Under the pieces are notes generated by a model, which searched no databases, was not told the DNA's origin, and saw only the letters and a program-made list of their open reading frames with translations. The position numbers were made by a program, and so were the translations under genes. This document shows positions 21,337 through 31,353 of a stretch of DNA of 34,723 nucleotides, one piece after another (position 1 is the first letter of the stretch; every line of letters begins with the position of its first letter). The DNA is from Candidatus Saccharimonadia bacterium (GTDB taxonomy: Bacteria; Patescibacteriota; Saccharimonadia; Saccharimonadales; Saccharimonadaceae): NCBI GenBank assembly GCA_023257815.1, contig JALRBJ010000010.1, forward strand, positions 1 to 34,723, in the 5' to 3' direction.

Positions 21337-22278
21337 ATGGCGAGTGGAAATATATTCGAGAGTCGTTTAGGTAGTGGTGTTGATGTTGAAGGACTCATTT
21401 CTCGTATTTCCGTATTTTATAAATTAGGTTCTGTTCATAGCTTTAGGGCGATTGAGATTGGTTTCGAGGATTTTAACGTGATTCTTGAAACGGGAACTGG
21501 TAAGTGGTTTGTAAAAATCTTTAGCATTGAACGTTCCGCTGCTGATGTGCGGCGCTACGTTAACATTGTAGAGAAAGTGATAGAGGGTGGGGTGTCACAT
21601 CCTCGCTTGAGAGGCAACCCACTTCTGTTTCACAGTCAGGACTATAATCTCTATGCTGTTTGTATGGATTACGTTGAAGGGAATTCGTTCTATAAGAGGT
21701 CGGGACCCAGCGCTTTTGAGCTGGATAAAATCATGGAGCAAGCTGTTTTGTTGCACGCAATAGACTATAAACCAGCTTACATCTTTGACTCTTGGGCTGT
21801 TCCGAATATTGATTTGCTCTATGGTAAGGTTGATTCAGTCCAGTTGGGGGTTTTAAAGCCGCTTATTCATAAAATTATTAGCGATTACCATCAAATTGAT
21901 ATTGAGCGGCTTTCAACTTGTTTTGTTCATGGCGATATTATCAAATCAAACGTCATTATGTCCGCCGGAGTGCCCTACATTGTAGATTTTTCTTGTGCGA
22001 ACACATATCCTAAAATACAAGAACTTGCCGTCATTGCTGCAAACTTGTTGGCGAAGACCAAACACGAAACATTTAATGAGCGGGTTAATTACGTGATTAA
22101 GTCGTATATAAAAGCTGGCGGGATATTGTCTACATATGAGAAGAAGTCAACTTTACCATATGCAAAAGCTGCCGTAGCTATGGAGCTGCTTGGATCTATC
22201 TATGATGAGGGTGGAGCTGAAGACGAAACGTTGTATTGGCGTAACTTGGCAGAAGATTCGTTATTAATAATTAAATAA
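21337..22278 (+). CDS. Aminoglycoside phosphotransferase (APH)-fold kinase, substrate unknown
   Basis: The 313-residue protein has a protein-kinase-like fold of the APH/choline kinase type. The catalytic loop is FVHGDIIKSNVIM near residues 196-208 (HGDxxxxN) and the metal-binding Asp is in VDFSCAN near 217. The N-lobe has FNVILETGTGKWFVKIFS (Lys for ATP) and VCMDYVEGNSFYKR resembling the hinge. Relatives phosphorylate antibiotics, choline, homoserine, thiamine or methylthioribose; nothing here picks the substrate. It is monocistronic, flanked by tmRNA and a long hairpin-rich gene-free stretch. A resistance role should not be assumed. Confidence 0.8.
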   Translation: MASGNIFESRLGSGVDVEGLISRISVFYKLGSVHSFRAIEIGFEDFNVILETGTGKWFVKIFSIERSAADVRRYVNIVEKVIEGGVSHPRLRGNPLLFHSQDYNLYAVCMDYVEGNSFYKRSGPSAFELDKIMEQAVLLHAIDYKPAYIFDSWAVPNIDLLYGKVDSVQLGVLKPLIHKIISDYHQIDIERLSTCFVHGDIIKSNVIMSAGVPYIVDFSCANTYPKIQELAVIAANLLAKTKHETFNERVNYVIKSYIKAGGILSTYEKKSTLPYAKAAVAMELLGSIYDEGGAEDETLYWRNLAEDSLLIIK

Positions 22279-22905
22279 TTACAACAGTATTTTTAATTTT
22301 TTAACAGATGATTAGATTGAATCGTTGTGCTAAATACATGTAAAAATCTATACAGATATATTGACTGATGATAATTCTTATGCTAAGTTAAGACTAAGCT
22401 TTTACAAAAACAAAAAAGCCAAAATAACATCACCTTAACAATCTAAACTTTGACACAAGTCGTGAACTCCATACGGCTTATCCGTTGTAACTTGAACGGA
22501 CAGTCGATAGCGCCACTAGGGCGAATTTGATAAAGCATATTGAGCTACTCTGTAGCTCACGTACCTTTTACTTTAATCGATTTCGTCATCTTTTTGTGAC
22601 GTTATCGATACTCCGGATACTTTGGTATCTTGTTGAGTAAATCAAGATTGATAAGTACCTATGCGCTGAGTTAATCCCTGCTACTTTAAGGGTCCAAACC
22701 GGTAGTTGCGATAACACTCAGCGTGTATGTGGAACATCTATCAAACGGATGCTCTAGCTTTTGCTGGAGCGGTCAGTTGCCTCGAGCGATTGGCTGTCTA
22801 TGACACACGCGCTTACTATTTACTTTTTAGAGCGGACTGTGATTTGTCTAGACATATGGCCTTTCGCTCAGGCTCTCTTGAATTTAGACATGGTATAGTC
22901 TAGAT
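22279..22905. other. Gene-free, hairpin-rich intergenic region
   Basis: No supportable coding frame lies in these 627 bases. The first ~160 bases are A/T-rich. From about 22,473 hairpins follow one another: ACGG/CCGT (22473-22485), CGCC/GGCG (22511-22523), TGAGCTAC/GTAGCTCA (22541-22559), ATCGAT-CGTCA/TGACG-ATCGAT (22576-22609), GATAC/GTATC (22616-22629), ATCTTG/CAAGAT (22627-22648), CGCTGAGT/ACTCAGCG (22664-22723, enclosing more pairs) and GCTCTAGC/GCTGGAGC (22751-22770). A 10-base palindrome TGTCTAGACA (22845-22854) precedes the promoter of the next gene. The density suggests a structured RNA of about 300 bases on either strand. I could not find a convincing promoter or terminator for it. 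Confidence 0.5.
22894..22899 (+). promoter_or_regulatory. Extended -10 promoter of the 129-residue membrane protein gene
   Basis: TGGTATAGT (TATAGT at 22894-22899) and exactly six bases to ATG 22906, a leaderless arrangement. Upstream, TGTCTAGACA (22845-22854) and TTTAGACATGG (22885-22894) share TAGACAT and may be operator half-sites. Confidence 0.65.
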
Positions 22906-23295
22906 ATGTTAGGAAAAATCATTGTAGTTAGCACAATTGCGGCAAGTATCTTGTTACTGCTGGTGTTACAGATAACAAATCCATCTACGGCCGGCCCTTT
23001 GGGGCTTTTGGCCGTCTTTTTTTTGCTTTATATTGTGATACTTGGATGCATGACTGAAGTTCTACTACTAGGGTCTTATCTTTTGAGTGTGGTTGGCCGT
23101 CGTTTGATGACCAAGCGTCCTCCTAAGAGACTTAGTCTAGCCAAATCATATTATTTTTCAACTGTTCTTTCGTTAGGTCCTATTATTGCTTTAGCGATGC
23201 AATCAATCGGGTCGTTACATCTATACGAGCTGGCTTTGATTACTATTTTTCTTGTGATTGGAATCCTGTACGTCGCTAAGCGATCTTCACACTAA
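22906..23295 (+). CDS. Small four-helix membrane protein
   Basis: The 129-residue protein has hydrophobic helices at about residues 4-25, 30-65 (long, may be two), 82-100 and 105-123, with a basic cytoplasmic loop (RRLMTKRPPKRLS) at ~65-77. I know no named family. It is the first of three plus-strand genes leading to the VirD4-like ATPase. It is translated from a start at the predicted first base of the mRNA. Its position suggests a membrane component linked to the ATPase, but it has its own promoter and so does the next gene. Confidence 0.75.
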   Translation: MLGKIIVVSTIAASILLLLVLQITNPSTAGPLGLLAVFFLLYIVILGCMTEVLLLGSYLLSVVGRRLMTKRPPKRLSLAKSYYFSTVLSLGPIIALAMQSIGSLHLYELALITIFLVIGILYVAKRSSH

Positions 23296-23314
23296 TTTAC
23301 TAAGCTCCTTATGC

Positions 23315-23320
23315 TATACT
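23315..23320 (+). promoter_or_regulatory. -10 box of the proline-rich protein gene
   Basis: TATACT ends seven bases before ATG 23328; predicted 5' UTR of about one base. Confidence 0.6.
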
Positions 23321-23327
23321 TACAGGT

Positions 23328-23762
23328 ATGGAACCAAAGTTCTCTTCACCAGAAATGAACGCGTCTCTCCCAACGCAGTCGCCAGAATCACTTCCGAATG
23401 TACCACGACCAGAGACTAAGCCTGAGCTTCCTACGTTTTCACCAGAGATTGCTCAAGAAAATCCTGAGCGTATGGGAGAACTTTCTACGCAGGCTCAGGC
23501 CGGGGTGGCTTCTCAAATAATACCTGTGACATTACCTACACCTGTGCAGGCTCAGTCAAATGATGACAGTGTAGTAGCTGATGATCTTCCTGCGGTCGCT
23601 GCCGACGAGGATTTAATAGAAAAAGAATGGGTGGATAAAGCAAAGCAAATTATCAACCAAACACGTGATGATCCTGCTCGGCGTGAGAAAGAAGTAAGTC
23701 GCTTACAAGCAGACTACTTGAAGAAAAGATACGGTAAGCAACTTGGCGCATCGCCAGAATAA
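23328..23762 (+). CDS. Proline-rich acidic protein encoded before the VirD4-like ATPase
   Basis: The 144-residue protein has a disordered Pro/Ser/Glu/Thr-rich segment (residues 1-85), an acidic stretch, and a compact helical C-terminus (DEDLIEKEWVDKAKQII through QADYLKKRYGK, residues ~96-138) that looks like the conserved part. There is no signal peptide or membrane helix. Its stop is 25 bases before the ATPase start, so the two are co-transcribed and the protein may be a cytoplasmic adaptor or substrate-recruiting partner. That role is inference from position. Confidence 0.75.
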   Translation: MEPKFSSPEMNASLPTQSPESLPNVPRPETKPELPTFSPEIAQENPERMGELSTQAQAGVASQIIPVTLPTPVQAQSNDDSVVADDLPAVAADEDLIEKEWVDKAKQIINQTRDDPARREKEVSRLQADYLKKRYGKQLGASPE

Positions 23763-23787
23763 AACAGCAAAGTAGGGAGCTTAAGAG

Positions 23788-26670
23788 GTGTTAGGGGCAT
23801 TTATCGGCATTTTTGCAGTAGCATCCTTGGTCATGGTGGCTAGTTTTATTGTGTTTTTGCAGTATCGAAAGACACTTAGAGAAGCTAAAAACTATGAGCG
23901 CGGCTTAAAGATGGTTCCAATGATAATCCATCTTCCACCTTCGAGTGAAGATCTTCAGACTAGTGGACGTGACGAAAGAGACGTCACTGAGGAGGTGCTA
24001 AGCCAGGCTCAAGTTATGTATAACATTATTGCTTCTACAGCCGTAAAAGGCTTCAAGAGTAAAGTGTATGGTCAGCGTCATTTATCGTTTGAAGTTGTTG
24101 CACGTGAAGGGCTTGTGCATTATTACACGGTGGTACCTGTGGTGCTAATAGATGTCATTCGTCAAGCCGTGGCTGCTGCATACCCATCTGCGAGGCTTGA
24201 AGAAGTAGAAGAGCATGCGATTTTTAGTGAGGTTGGTAAGATGAGCGGTACGATTGGGGGAGAATTTACCTTAAAGAAGGACTATATTTACCCGATTTCA
24301 ACCTTTCAGGAGTCAAAACGCGACGCAAGCCGTGCTTTGTTGAACGCTTTAAGTGCTGCTGGTCGAGAAGATGGTATCGGAGTGCAGATTTTAATTCGTC
24401 CAGCTGCTGATGGCTGGGCTAAGAAGTCTGTATCAGAAGCAGATTCGATCACAAAGCATAAGAGCAAGAAGTCAGGTGTGGCTGGTCTTGGTTCAGGCAG
24501 GGATTTAATGGGTGCATTATGGAAACCACCTGAAAGTGGCGAAGACAAAGAAAAACCAGAAGACAAACAGCTAAGCAGTCTTGAGCGTGCGAAAGTTGAA
24601 GCAATCGAGGAAAAAACTCGCTATCCAGGCTACGAAACACTAATTCGTGTTGTTGTAAGTTCAAACACGGCAACACGCTCGCAGGCATTACTGCAGAATG
24701 TAGTGTCTGCCTTTGCATTGTTTGACTCTACAAGCTATAACGGATTCAAGTTTACTGTGACTCGAAACATCGAGGAGCTTGTAACTGCCTATATCTTCAG
24801 ATTTTTCCCACAGGGTGTTAACAATAATATTTTAAATACCGTTGAGCTTTCAACAATATTCCATCTTCCTGATCAGAAGACGATTCCAACAAGTCAGGTG
24901 CAGCGTCAAATGAGCAAGCAAGTTGATGGTCCGACGCAAGTTATGGACGAAGGCTTTCTACTAGGCTATAACGAATTTAGGGGCATGAAGAAACCAATTC
25001 GTCTAAGTACTAATGATCGTCGTCGTCATACTTACATCATTGGACAAACAGGTACAGGTAAGTCAGTTCTTTTAGAAAACCTAGCGTTCCAAGACATGAT
25101 GGACGGCAAAGGTTTTGCTTTTGTTGATCCACACGGTGACTCAGTTGAGGCACTTCTAAGCAAGGTGCCCAAAGAGCGTGTTGAAGATGTAATCTATTTT
25201 AATCCAAGCGATATGGCCAATCCAATTGGCCTTAATATGTTTGAGTTCGATCATGAAGATCAAAAAGACTTTCTGGTACAGGAATCGATCAACATGCTTT
25301 ATGGATTGTATGACCCTGGACATACGGGTATTGTTGGCCCTCGGCTTGAGCACATTTTCCGTAACTCGGCTCTTCTACTGATGTCAGATCCAGCAGGTGG
25401 TACGTTTATAGATATCCCTAAGTTACTGATAGACCAAGATTATATGAAAAGTAAGCTTAAGTACGTAAAAGATCAAACAGTCCTTGATTTTTGGACAAAA
25501 GAATTTCCAGCGTCTCAGCGATCTAATGAAGCTGGTGAGGTGATTAGCTGGGTTGTTAGTAAATTTGGCCCGTTCATTAGTAATGATGCCATGCGCAATA
25601 TAATTGGTCAGACTAAATCTGGCTTTAATTTGCGGGACATTATGGATAACAAAAAGATTCTTCTTGTTAATTTGTCAAAGGGTAGAATGGGTGAGCTTAA
25701 CTCCAAACTCCTTGGTATTATCTTTGTTATGAAGTTCCAGGCAGCTGCTATGGGTCGGGCAAATGTCCTCGAAACAGAGCGTGTAGATTTTAGTCTATAT
25801 GTTGATGAGTTTCAAAATTTTGCCACAGAAAGCTTTGAATCAATTTTATCTGAAGCTAGAAAATACAGGTTGAATCTTATACTTGGTAATCAGTTTATGA
25901 CTCAGTTGACGGACAAAATTCGCGAAGCGATTATTGGGAACGTTGGTACTGTAATTTCGGGCCGTATTGGCATAACCGATGCTGAAGTTCTTGTAAAGAA
26001 GTTCACCCCTGTATTTGACACCGAAGATTTAACCAAACTACCAAATCATGAATCTATTACTAGCGTAATGATTAACAATGTTCCATCGGCGCCATTTAGT
26101 ATGTCTTGGATCCCGCCTATGGGCGAGACTAATGCCCAATTGAATGATGCGTTAAAACGATTATCCGCAGCTAAATACGGTAGACCCCGTGCGATAGTTG
26201 AAAAAGAGATATTCGACCGTTTGGGCGCTGCTGAGGCAGCCAAAAAACAAAGACTTGAGGATATGCGTAAAATGCAGACCAAGTCATCATTGGGGACACC
26301 TGGTGCCGCCTCTCCGGCATCAACAAAGCCAGCAGGGGCTTCATCTTTTTTGGACGAATGGCTTGCTAAGAGACAACAGCTAGCAACAAAACCTACACCT
26401 GCGGCAACTTCTTCTACCAGCTCGGAAAATTCAGATCCTCAAGGCTCAGCAGCTGGGAATGCAGCTAGTACGCCAATTCGACCACAACCTACCACTAAAC
26501 CGGCATCTCAATCTGAGCCTAGTATCACTAAATCTACAGGCTCTGAAAAGAAGCAAGAAGTAGCTAATCAGCAGGCTCAGCAGCCGTTAGCATCTGGCGA
26601 TACAGACAAGCTTCACTTAAGAGGTGACGATCATAATGCTGATAGCGAAGTTGCCATCAAGCTACGCTAG
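23788..26670 (+). CDS. VirD4/TraD-like type IV secretion coupling ATPase
   Basis: The 960-residue protein has an N-terminal membrane helix (residues ~3-25), a large domain to ~390 with no named family, then a P-loop NTPase: Walker A GQTGTGKS near 418, FVDPHGDSVEALL near 445, Walker B YVDEFQNFA near 671 and the sensor segment ILGNQFMTQL near 703. The C-terminal ~130 residues are low-complexity Ala/Pro/Thr/Ser. VirD4-type ATPases hand DNA or protein to a secretion channel; no relaxase, VirB4 or other channel genes are present in the window. GTG 23788 is the start, with GGGAG nine bases upstream. A protein-secretion or DNA-uptake role in the cell envelope is plausible. Confidence 0.85.
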   Translation: MLGAFIGIFAVASLVMVASFIVFLQYRKTLREAKNYERGLKMVPMIIHLPPSSEDLQTSGRDERDVTEEVLSQAQVMYNIIASTAVKGFKSKVYGQRHLSFEVVAREGLVHYYTVVPVVLIDVIRQAVAAAYPSARLEEVEEHAIFSEVGKMSGTIGGEFTLKKDYIYPISTFQESKRDASRALLNALSAAGREDGIGVQILIRPAADGWAKKSVSEADSITKHKSKKSGVAGLGSGRDLMGALWKPPESGEDKEKPEDKQLSSLERAKVEAIEEKTRYPGYETLIRVVVSSNTATRSQALLQNVVSAFALFDSTSYNGFKFTVTRNIEELVTAYIFRFFPQGVNNNILNTVELSTIFHLPDQKTIPTSQVQRQMSKQVDGPTQVMDEGFLLGYNEFRGMKKPIRLSTNDRRRHTYIIGQTGTGKSVLLENLAFQDMMDGKGFAFVDPHGDSVEALLSKVPKERVEDVIYFNPSDMANPIGLNMFEFDHEDQKDFLVQESINMLYGLYDPGHTGIVGPRLEHIFRNSALLLMSDPAGGTFIDIPKLLIDQDYMKSKLKYVKDQTVLDFWTKEFPASQRSNEAGEVISWVVSKFGPFISNDAMRNIIGQTKSGFNLRDIMDNKKILLVNLSKGRMGELNSKLLGIIFVMKFQAAAMGRANVLETERVDFSLYVDEFQNFATESFESILSEARKYRLNLILGNQFMTQLTDKIREAIIGNVGTVISGRIGITDAEVLVKKFTPVFDTEDLTKLPNHESITSVMINNVPSAPFSMSWIPPMGETNAQLNDALKRLSAAKYGRPRAIVEKEIFDRLGAAEAAKKQRLEDMRKMQTKSSLGTPGAASPASTKPAGASSFLDEWLAKRQQLATKPTPAATSSTSSENSDPQGSAAGNAASTPIRPQPTTKPASQSEPSITKSTGSEKKQEVANQQAQQPLASGDTDKLHLRGDDHNADSEVAIKLR

Positions 26671-26725
26671 GGAGGCCTTTAAATCATTGTTCTTGCTAGT
26701 AAACGGATACTACTGATAAAGGGGG

Positions 26726-27298
26726 TTAAGCTTTTTTGCCAGTAATCATTATACGTAGATAATCGATTAGTAGACCAACTATCCAACCGATAGCAAAAGC
26801 TGCAATGGTTTCAAACCCTGAAAGGGGGTAGCCATAATATTTAGCTACAAGATATATGACGAGTGTGAAAACAAATGCTGATAGTGAGCCTGCTAGAATT
26901 GCGTTAGGCCGAGCAACGGTTGACCCGACCACCTCCGATGTTTTCTCAACGGTTTTATTATGTATAACTTTCGAGAACGTGCGTGATGGAACCGACATAT
27001 GTGACTGAGTGTCTTTCATTGTGGCTTTGAAGTTAGCTTTTTGACGTGCCCGTCGCTGTGCAGGAGTATCACGTCGTTTTTCAACTGGTGCAGCTTCTTT
27101 CTCAATCTTTTTCTTTTCGACTTCTGCAGCCTTTTCAGCTTCTTCCTTTAACTGCTCGACATCACCATCGGATGCACGTTCACGCTCTATAGCACGTTCA
27201 CGCTCTTGCTTAATGCGCTCACTATGTGTTTCATCGGGCGCTTCATGATCTTGTTCGCCATATTCCGGAGTGTTGTTTAGTTTTTCTACCATACCCAC
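26726..27298 (-). CDS. Coiled-coil protein with two C-terminal membrane helices
   Basis: The 190-residue protein has a highly charged Glu/Lys/Arg region (residues ~15-80, coiled-coil pattern), a basic segment DTPAQRRARQKANFK near 77-91, and two hydrophobic helices at about 132-152 and 160-180 ending in a basic tail. No family is recognised. GTG 27298 is used because AAGG lies six bases before it; ATG 27292 is an alternative. It lies eighteen bases behind the LPxTG surface protein gene on the same strand, so they form one operon, convergent with the secretion ATPase. Confidence 0.7.
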   Translation of the reverse strand: MGMVEKLNNTPEYGEQDHEAPDETHSERIKQERERAIERERASDGDVEQLKEEAEKAAEVEKKKIEKEAAPVEKRRDTPAQRRARQKANFKATMKDTQSHMSVPSRTFSKVIHNKTVEKTSEVVGSTVARPNAILAGSLSAFVFTLVIYLVAKYYGYPLSGFETIAAFAIGWIVGLLIDYLRIMITGKKA

Positions 27299-27316
27299 CT
27301 ATTACCTTAACTATAT

Positions 27317-29164
27317 CTATATTGTACCAGTATTAAGATTTCGTCGAATAAGACGCACTTCTTTGCCAAGCTGTCGCGATCTAGCGTAGAAGTAAACGAC
27401 TACAGCAAGTAGCAGGGAGGCGAACATCATATTTTCGGTAGGGCCTGTTTTAGGCAGTTCACCTACTACTTGTTCAACAACTACTTTTTCAGGAGGACAT
27501 TCCACACCTACGTTAATTGAATTTCCAAAAGTATTGACCATCTTACAGTCGTAGCTGTCCTCGTCGCTTTTGCCGGTGTTGGTTGCCGGTATTGAGCTAA
27601 ATAATTGCACTGCAATCGTTCGAGACTGTTTTTTACCAGGTTCAAGGTTAACTGATGGCCAGGTGAGTGTCTTAGTTTGATTATCATACTGTCCGCCGCC
27701 TTGATCAATGAGCGTCGCGTATTCCAGTACATCTGTTAAGTTCTCGGTCATGACCACAGGCTTGCTTGCTAGGCCTTTGTTCTCGACTGTTAGGGTGTAG
27801 CTTATTTTGTCGCTAGCTTTAGCAATGACCGAAGAGGCGATCACATTTCCTTGCGTCATATTTATACCCGATTTAGTGCTTAGTATTTCAGCCGCACACT
27901 TTTCATCTTTGACCCAGATTGTTGGATTCCCTGGGCAGGGCTGACAGTCTGGACTGTTGACTGGTAGGCTTGGATTATATTGACAGACTTGAGGTTTAGT
28001 AATGGAGAAGGGCTTCACACAGGTGGTGGTATTTGTCTTTGGACCCAAACTGGTGGCCACTGTTAACGTAACAGTATAGTTACCAGGCTTATCAAGCGTA
28101 AAGCTTGGTGCAGTTACTGCTTGTGCAGAAGACACAACAGGAGGAAGTGTTTTGATGACTTTGCCGGTGCTATCTTTTACGGTAAAGGTGTAGCTTTTTA
28201 TTGTTGCTCCGTTTTGTGCCGTGGCACTACCGCTAAGTGACACAATCGTACGGTTTTGTATGATTGGAACAACGTTCTTACATTCAGCAATGGGGCTTGC
28301 TGCAACTGTGAAGGATTCAACACAATTACTGTCACGTTCAACACCAGTTGATGCCTTAACTGCTAATCGCACCGTGTATTTACCAGGGGTTGCTTGGTTG
28401 TACTCAACTTGATCAAGAGTTGAACTGTTCTTGTGAGGAATCTCTGCTACTAATGTGTTGCTGGCGTTTCGCACGCGGTAAATATAACTATAAATCTGGG
28501 CTCCTTCTTGCTTGGAGGCTTTACCAGTGAATATAAAGCGTGTTGAGCTCATAGGAACGGGGGCAACGTTAAGATTGACGCAGTCTGCCTCTGGCACCGG
28601 TGGTGTCTTAGTGATTAAGTTGCCACAGTCCATCTTGATGGCAAACCAACCAAAGGCCGCTGAATGGCCTACTAGAACATCGTAAGGAGGATCGTTAGCT
28701 GTTAGAGACAGGGGACGATAGTAGAAGGTGACATTACCAGCACCATTATTAAATGTATAGCTTCTCTGACCTTGAGCAGCGCTATAAAGGCTAGTGCGTG
28801 ACCAGTTATATTTTCCTGGTACTTCACCCGCTGTGATTGTCTGTCTTGTCATGCCGTCTACCTCTTGGCTCGTGATGCCCAGACTTGTAAACAGCCCTTT
28901 GATTCTATTCGTATTATTATTGTAATGATTAATGAAGTCTTGCTTACTTGATACACCCCCTGAGATGAAATCGGCTGGACTAGCGGCATTAGCTGCTTCT
29001 GGGGGACTAAACACTGCAAGGGACTGCACTACTAGGGCTAATGCAGTAAAAATTAGACCAATGCGGCGAGTTGATTCCTCTTTACGTAAGCGCTTGGCAT
29101 AAAACCCTAGTTGACCCACAAGGGCAGGGCTTAGATTTAGATTAGAAACGATACGACGAAACAT
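27317..29164 (-). CDS. LPxTG-anchored surface protein with PKD-like repeats
   Basis: The 615-residue protein has a long N-terminus (~30 residues, basic), a signal-peptide helix RIGLIFTALALVVQSLAVF and a likely cleavage site after AANA near residue 60. A unique domain follows (~65-195), then two PKD-like beta domains (~205-290 and ~295-385, each ending PGKYTVRLAV or PGNYTVTLTV), a cysteine-rich linker and a DUF11-like domain (~435-540, ISYTLTVENKG). LPKTG at 570-574 with a membrane helix and basic tail is a sortase signal; the 22-residue tail is longer than usual. It should be displayed on the cell surface, perhaps for attachment to a host cell. No sortase gene is in the window. No Shine-Dalgarno is seen. 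Confidence 0.88.
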   Translation of the reverse strand: MFRRIVSNLNLSPALVGQLGFYAKRLRKEESTRRIGLIFTALALVVQSLAVFSPPEAANAASPADFISGGVSSKQDFINHYNNNTNRIKGLFTSLGITSQEVDGMTRQTITAGEVPGKYNWSRTSLYSAAQGQRSYTFNNGAGNVTFYYRPLSLTANDPPYDVLVGHSAAFGWFAIKMDCGNLITKTPPVPEADCVNLNVAPVPMSSTRFIFTGKASKQEGAQIYSYIYRVRNASNTLVAEIPHKNSSTLDQVEYNQATPGKYTVRLAVKASTGVERDSNCVESFTVAASPIAECKNVVPIIQNRTIVSLSGSATAQNGATIKSYTFTVKDSTGKVIKTLPPVVSSAQAVTAPSFTLDKPGNYTVTLTVATSLGPKTNTTTCVKPFSITKPQVCQYNPSLPVNSPDCQPCPGNPTIWVKDEKCAAEILSTKSGINMTQGNVIASSVIAKASDKISYTLTVENKGLASKPVVMTENLTDVLEYATLIDQGGGQYDNQTKTLTWPSVNLEPGKKQSRTIAVQLFSSIPATNTGKSDEDSYDCKMVNTFGNSINVGVECPPEKVVVEQVVGELPKTGPTENMMFASLLLAVVVYFYARSRQLGKEVRLIRRNLNTGTI

Positions 29165-29279
29165 ACGATTGCTAACTTTTAATTTTTGTTTTATTTAGGT
29201 AAAAGTTGGATCCTTTGCAGCTAGATTAGCATAAACATTGTGTTCAATGCAAGCATTTTCTTTACGTAGTTTTGAGGGG

Positions 29280-29308
29280 TTGAGTGAACACACATAGTTC
29301 GATATAAT
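29280..29308 (+). promoter_or_regulatory. gyrB-gyrA promoter
   Basis: TTGAGT (29280-29285), 17-base spacer, TATAAT (29303-29308); predicted start near 29,315 with a leader of about 56 bases. It diverges from the surface-protein operon. Confidence 0.75.
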
Positions 29309-29358
29309 AGCCATAGTGTAAATAGGCTTACTGCAGATATAAAGCCGGATAGCAATGA

Positions 29359-31344
<1,986 letters not shown>

Positions 31345-31353
31345 GGGTTGATG

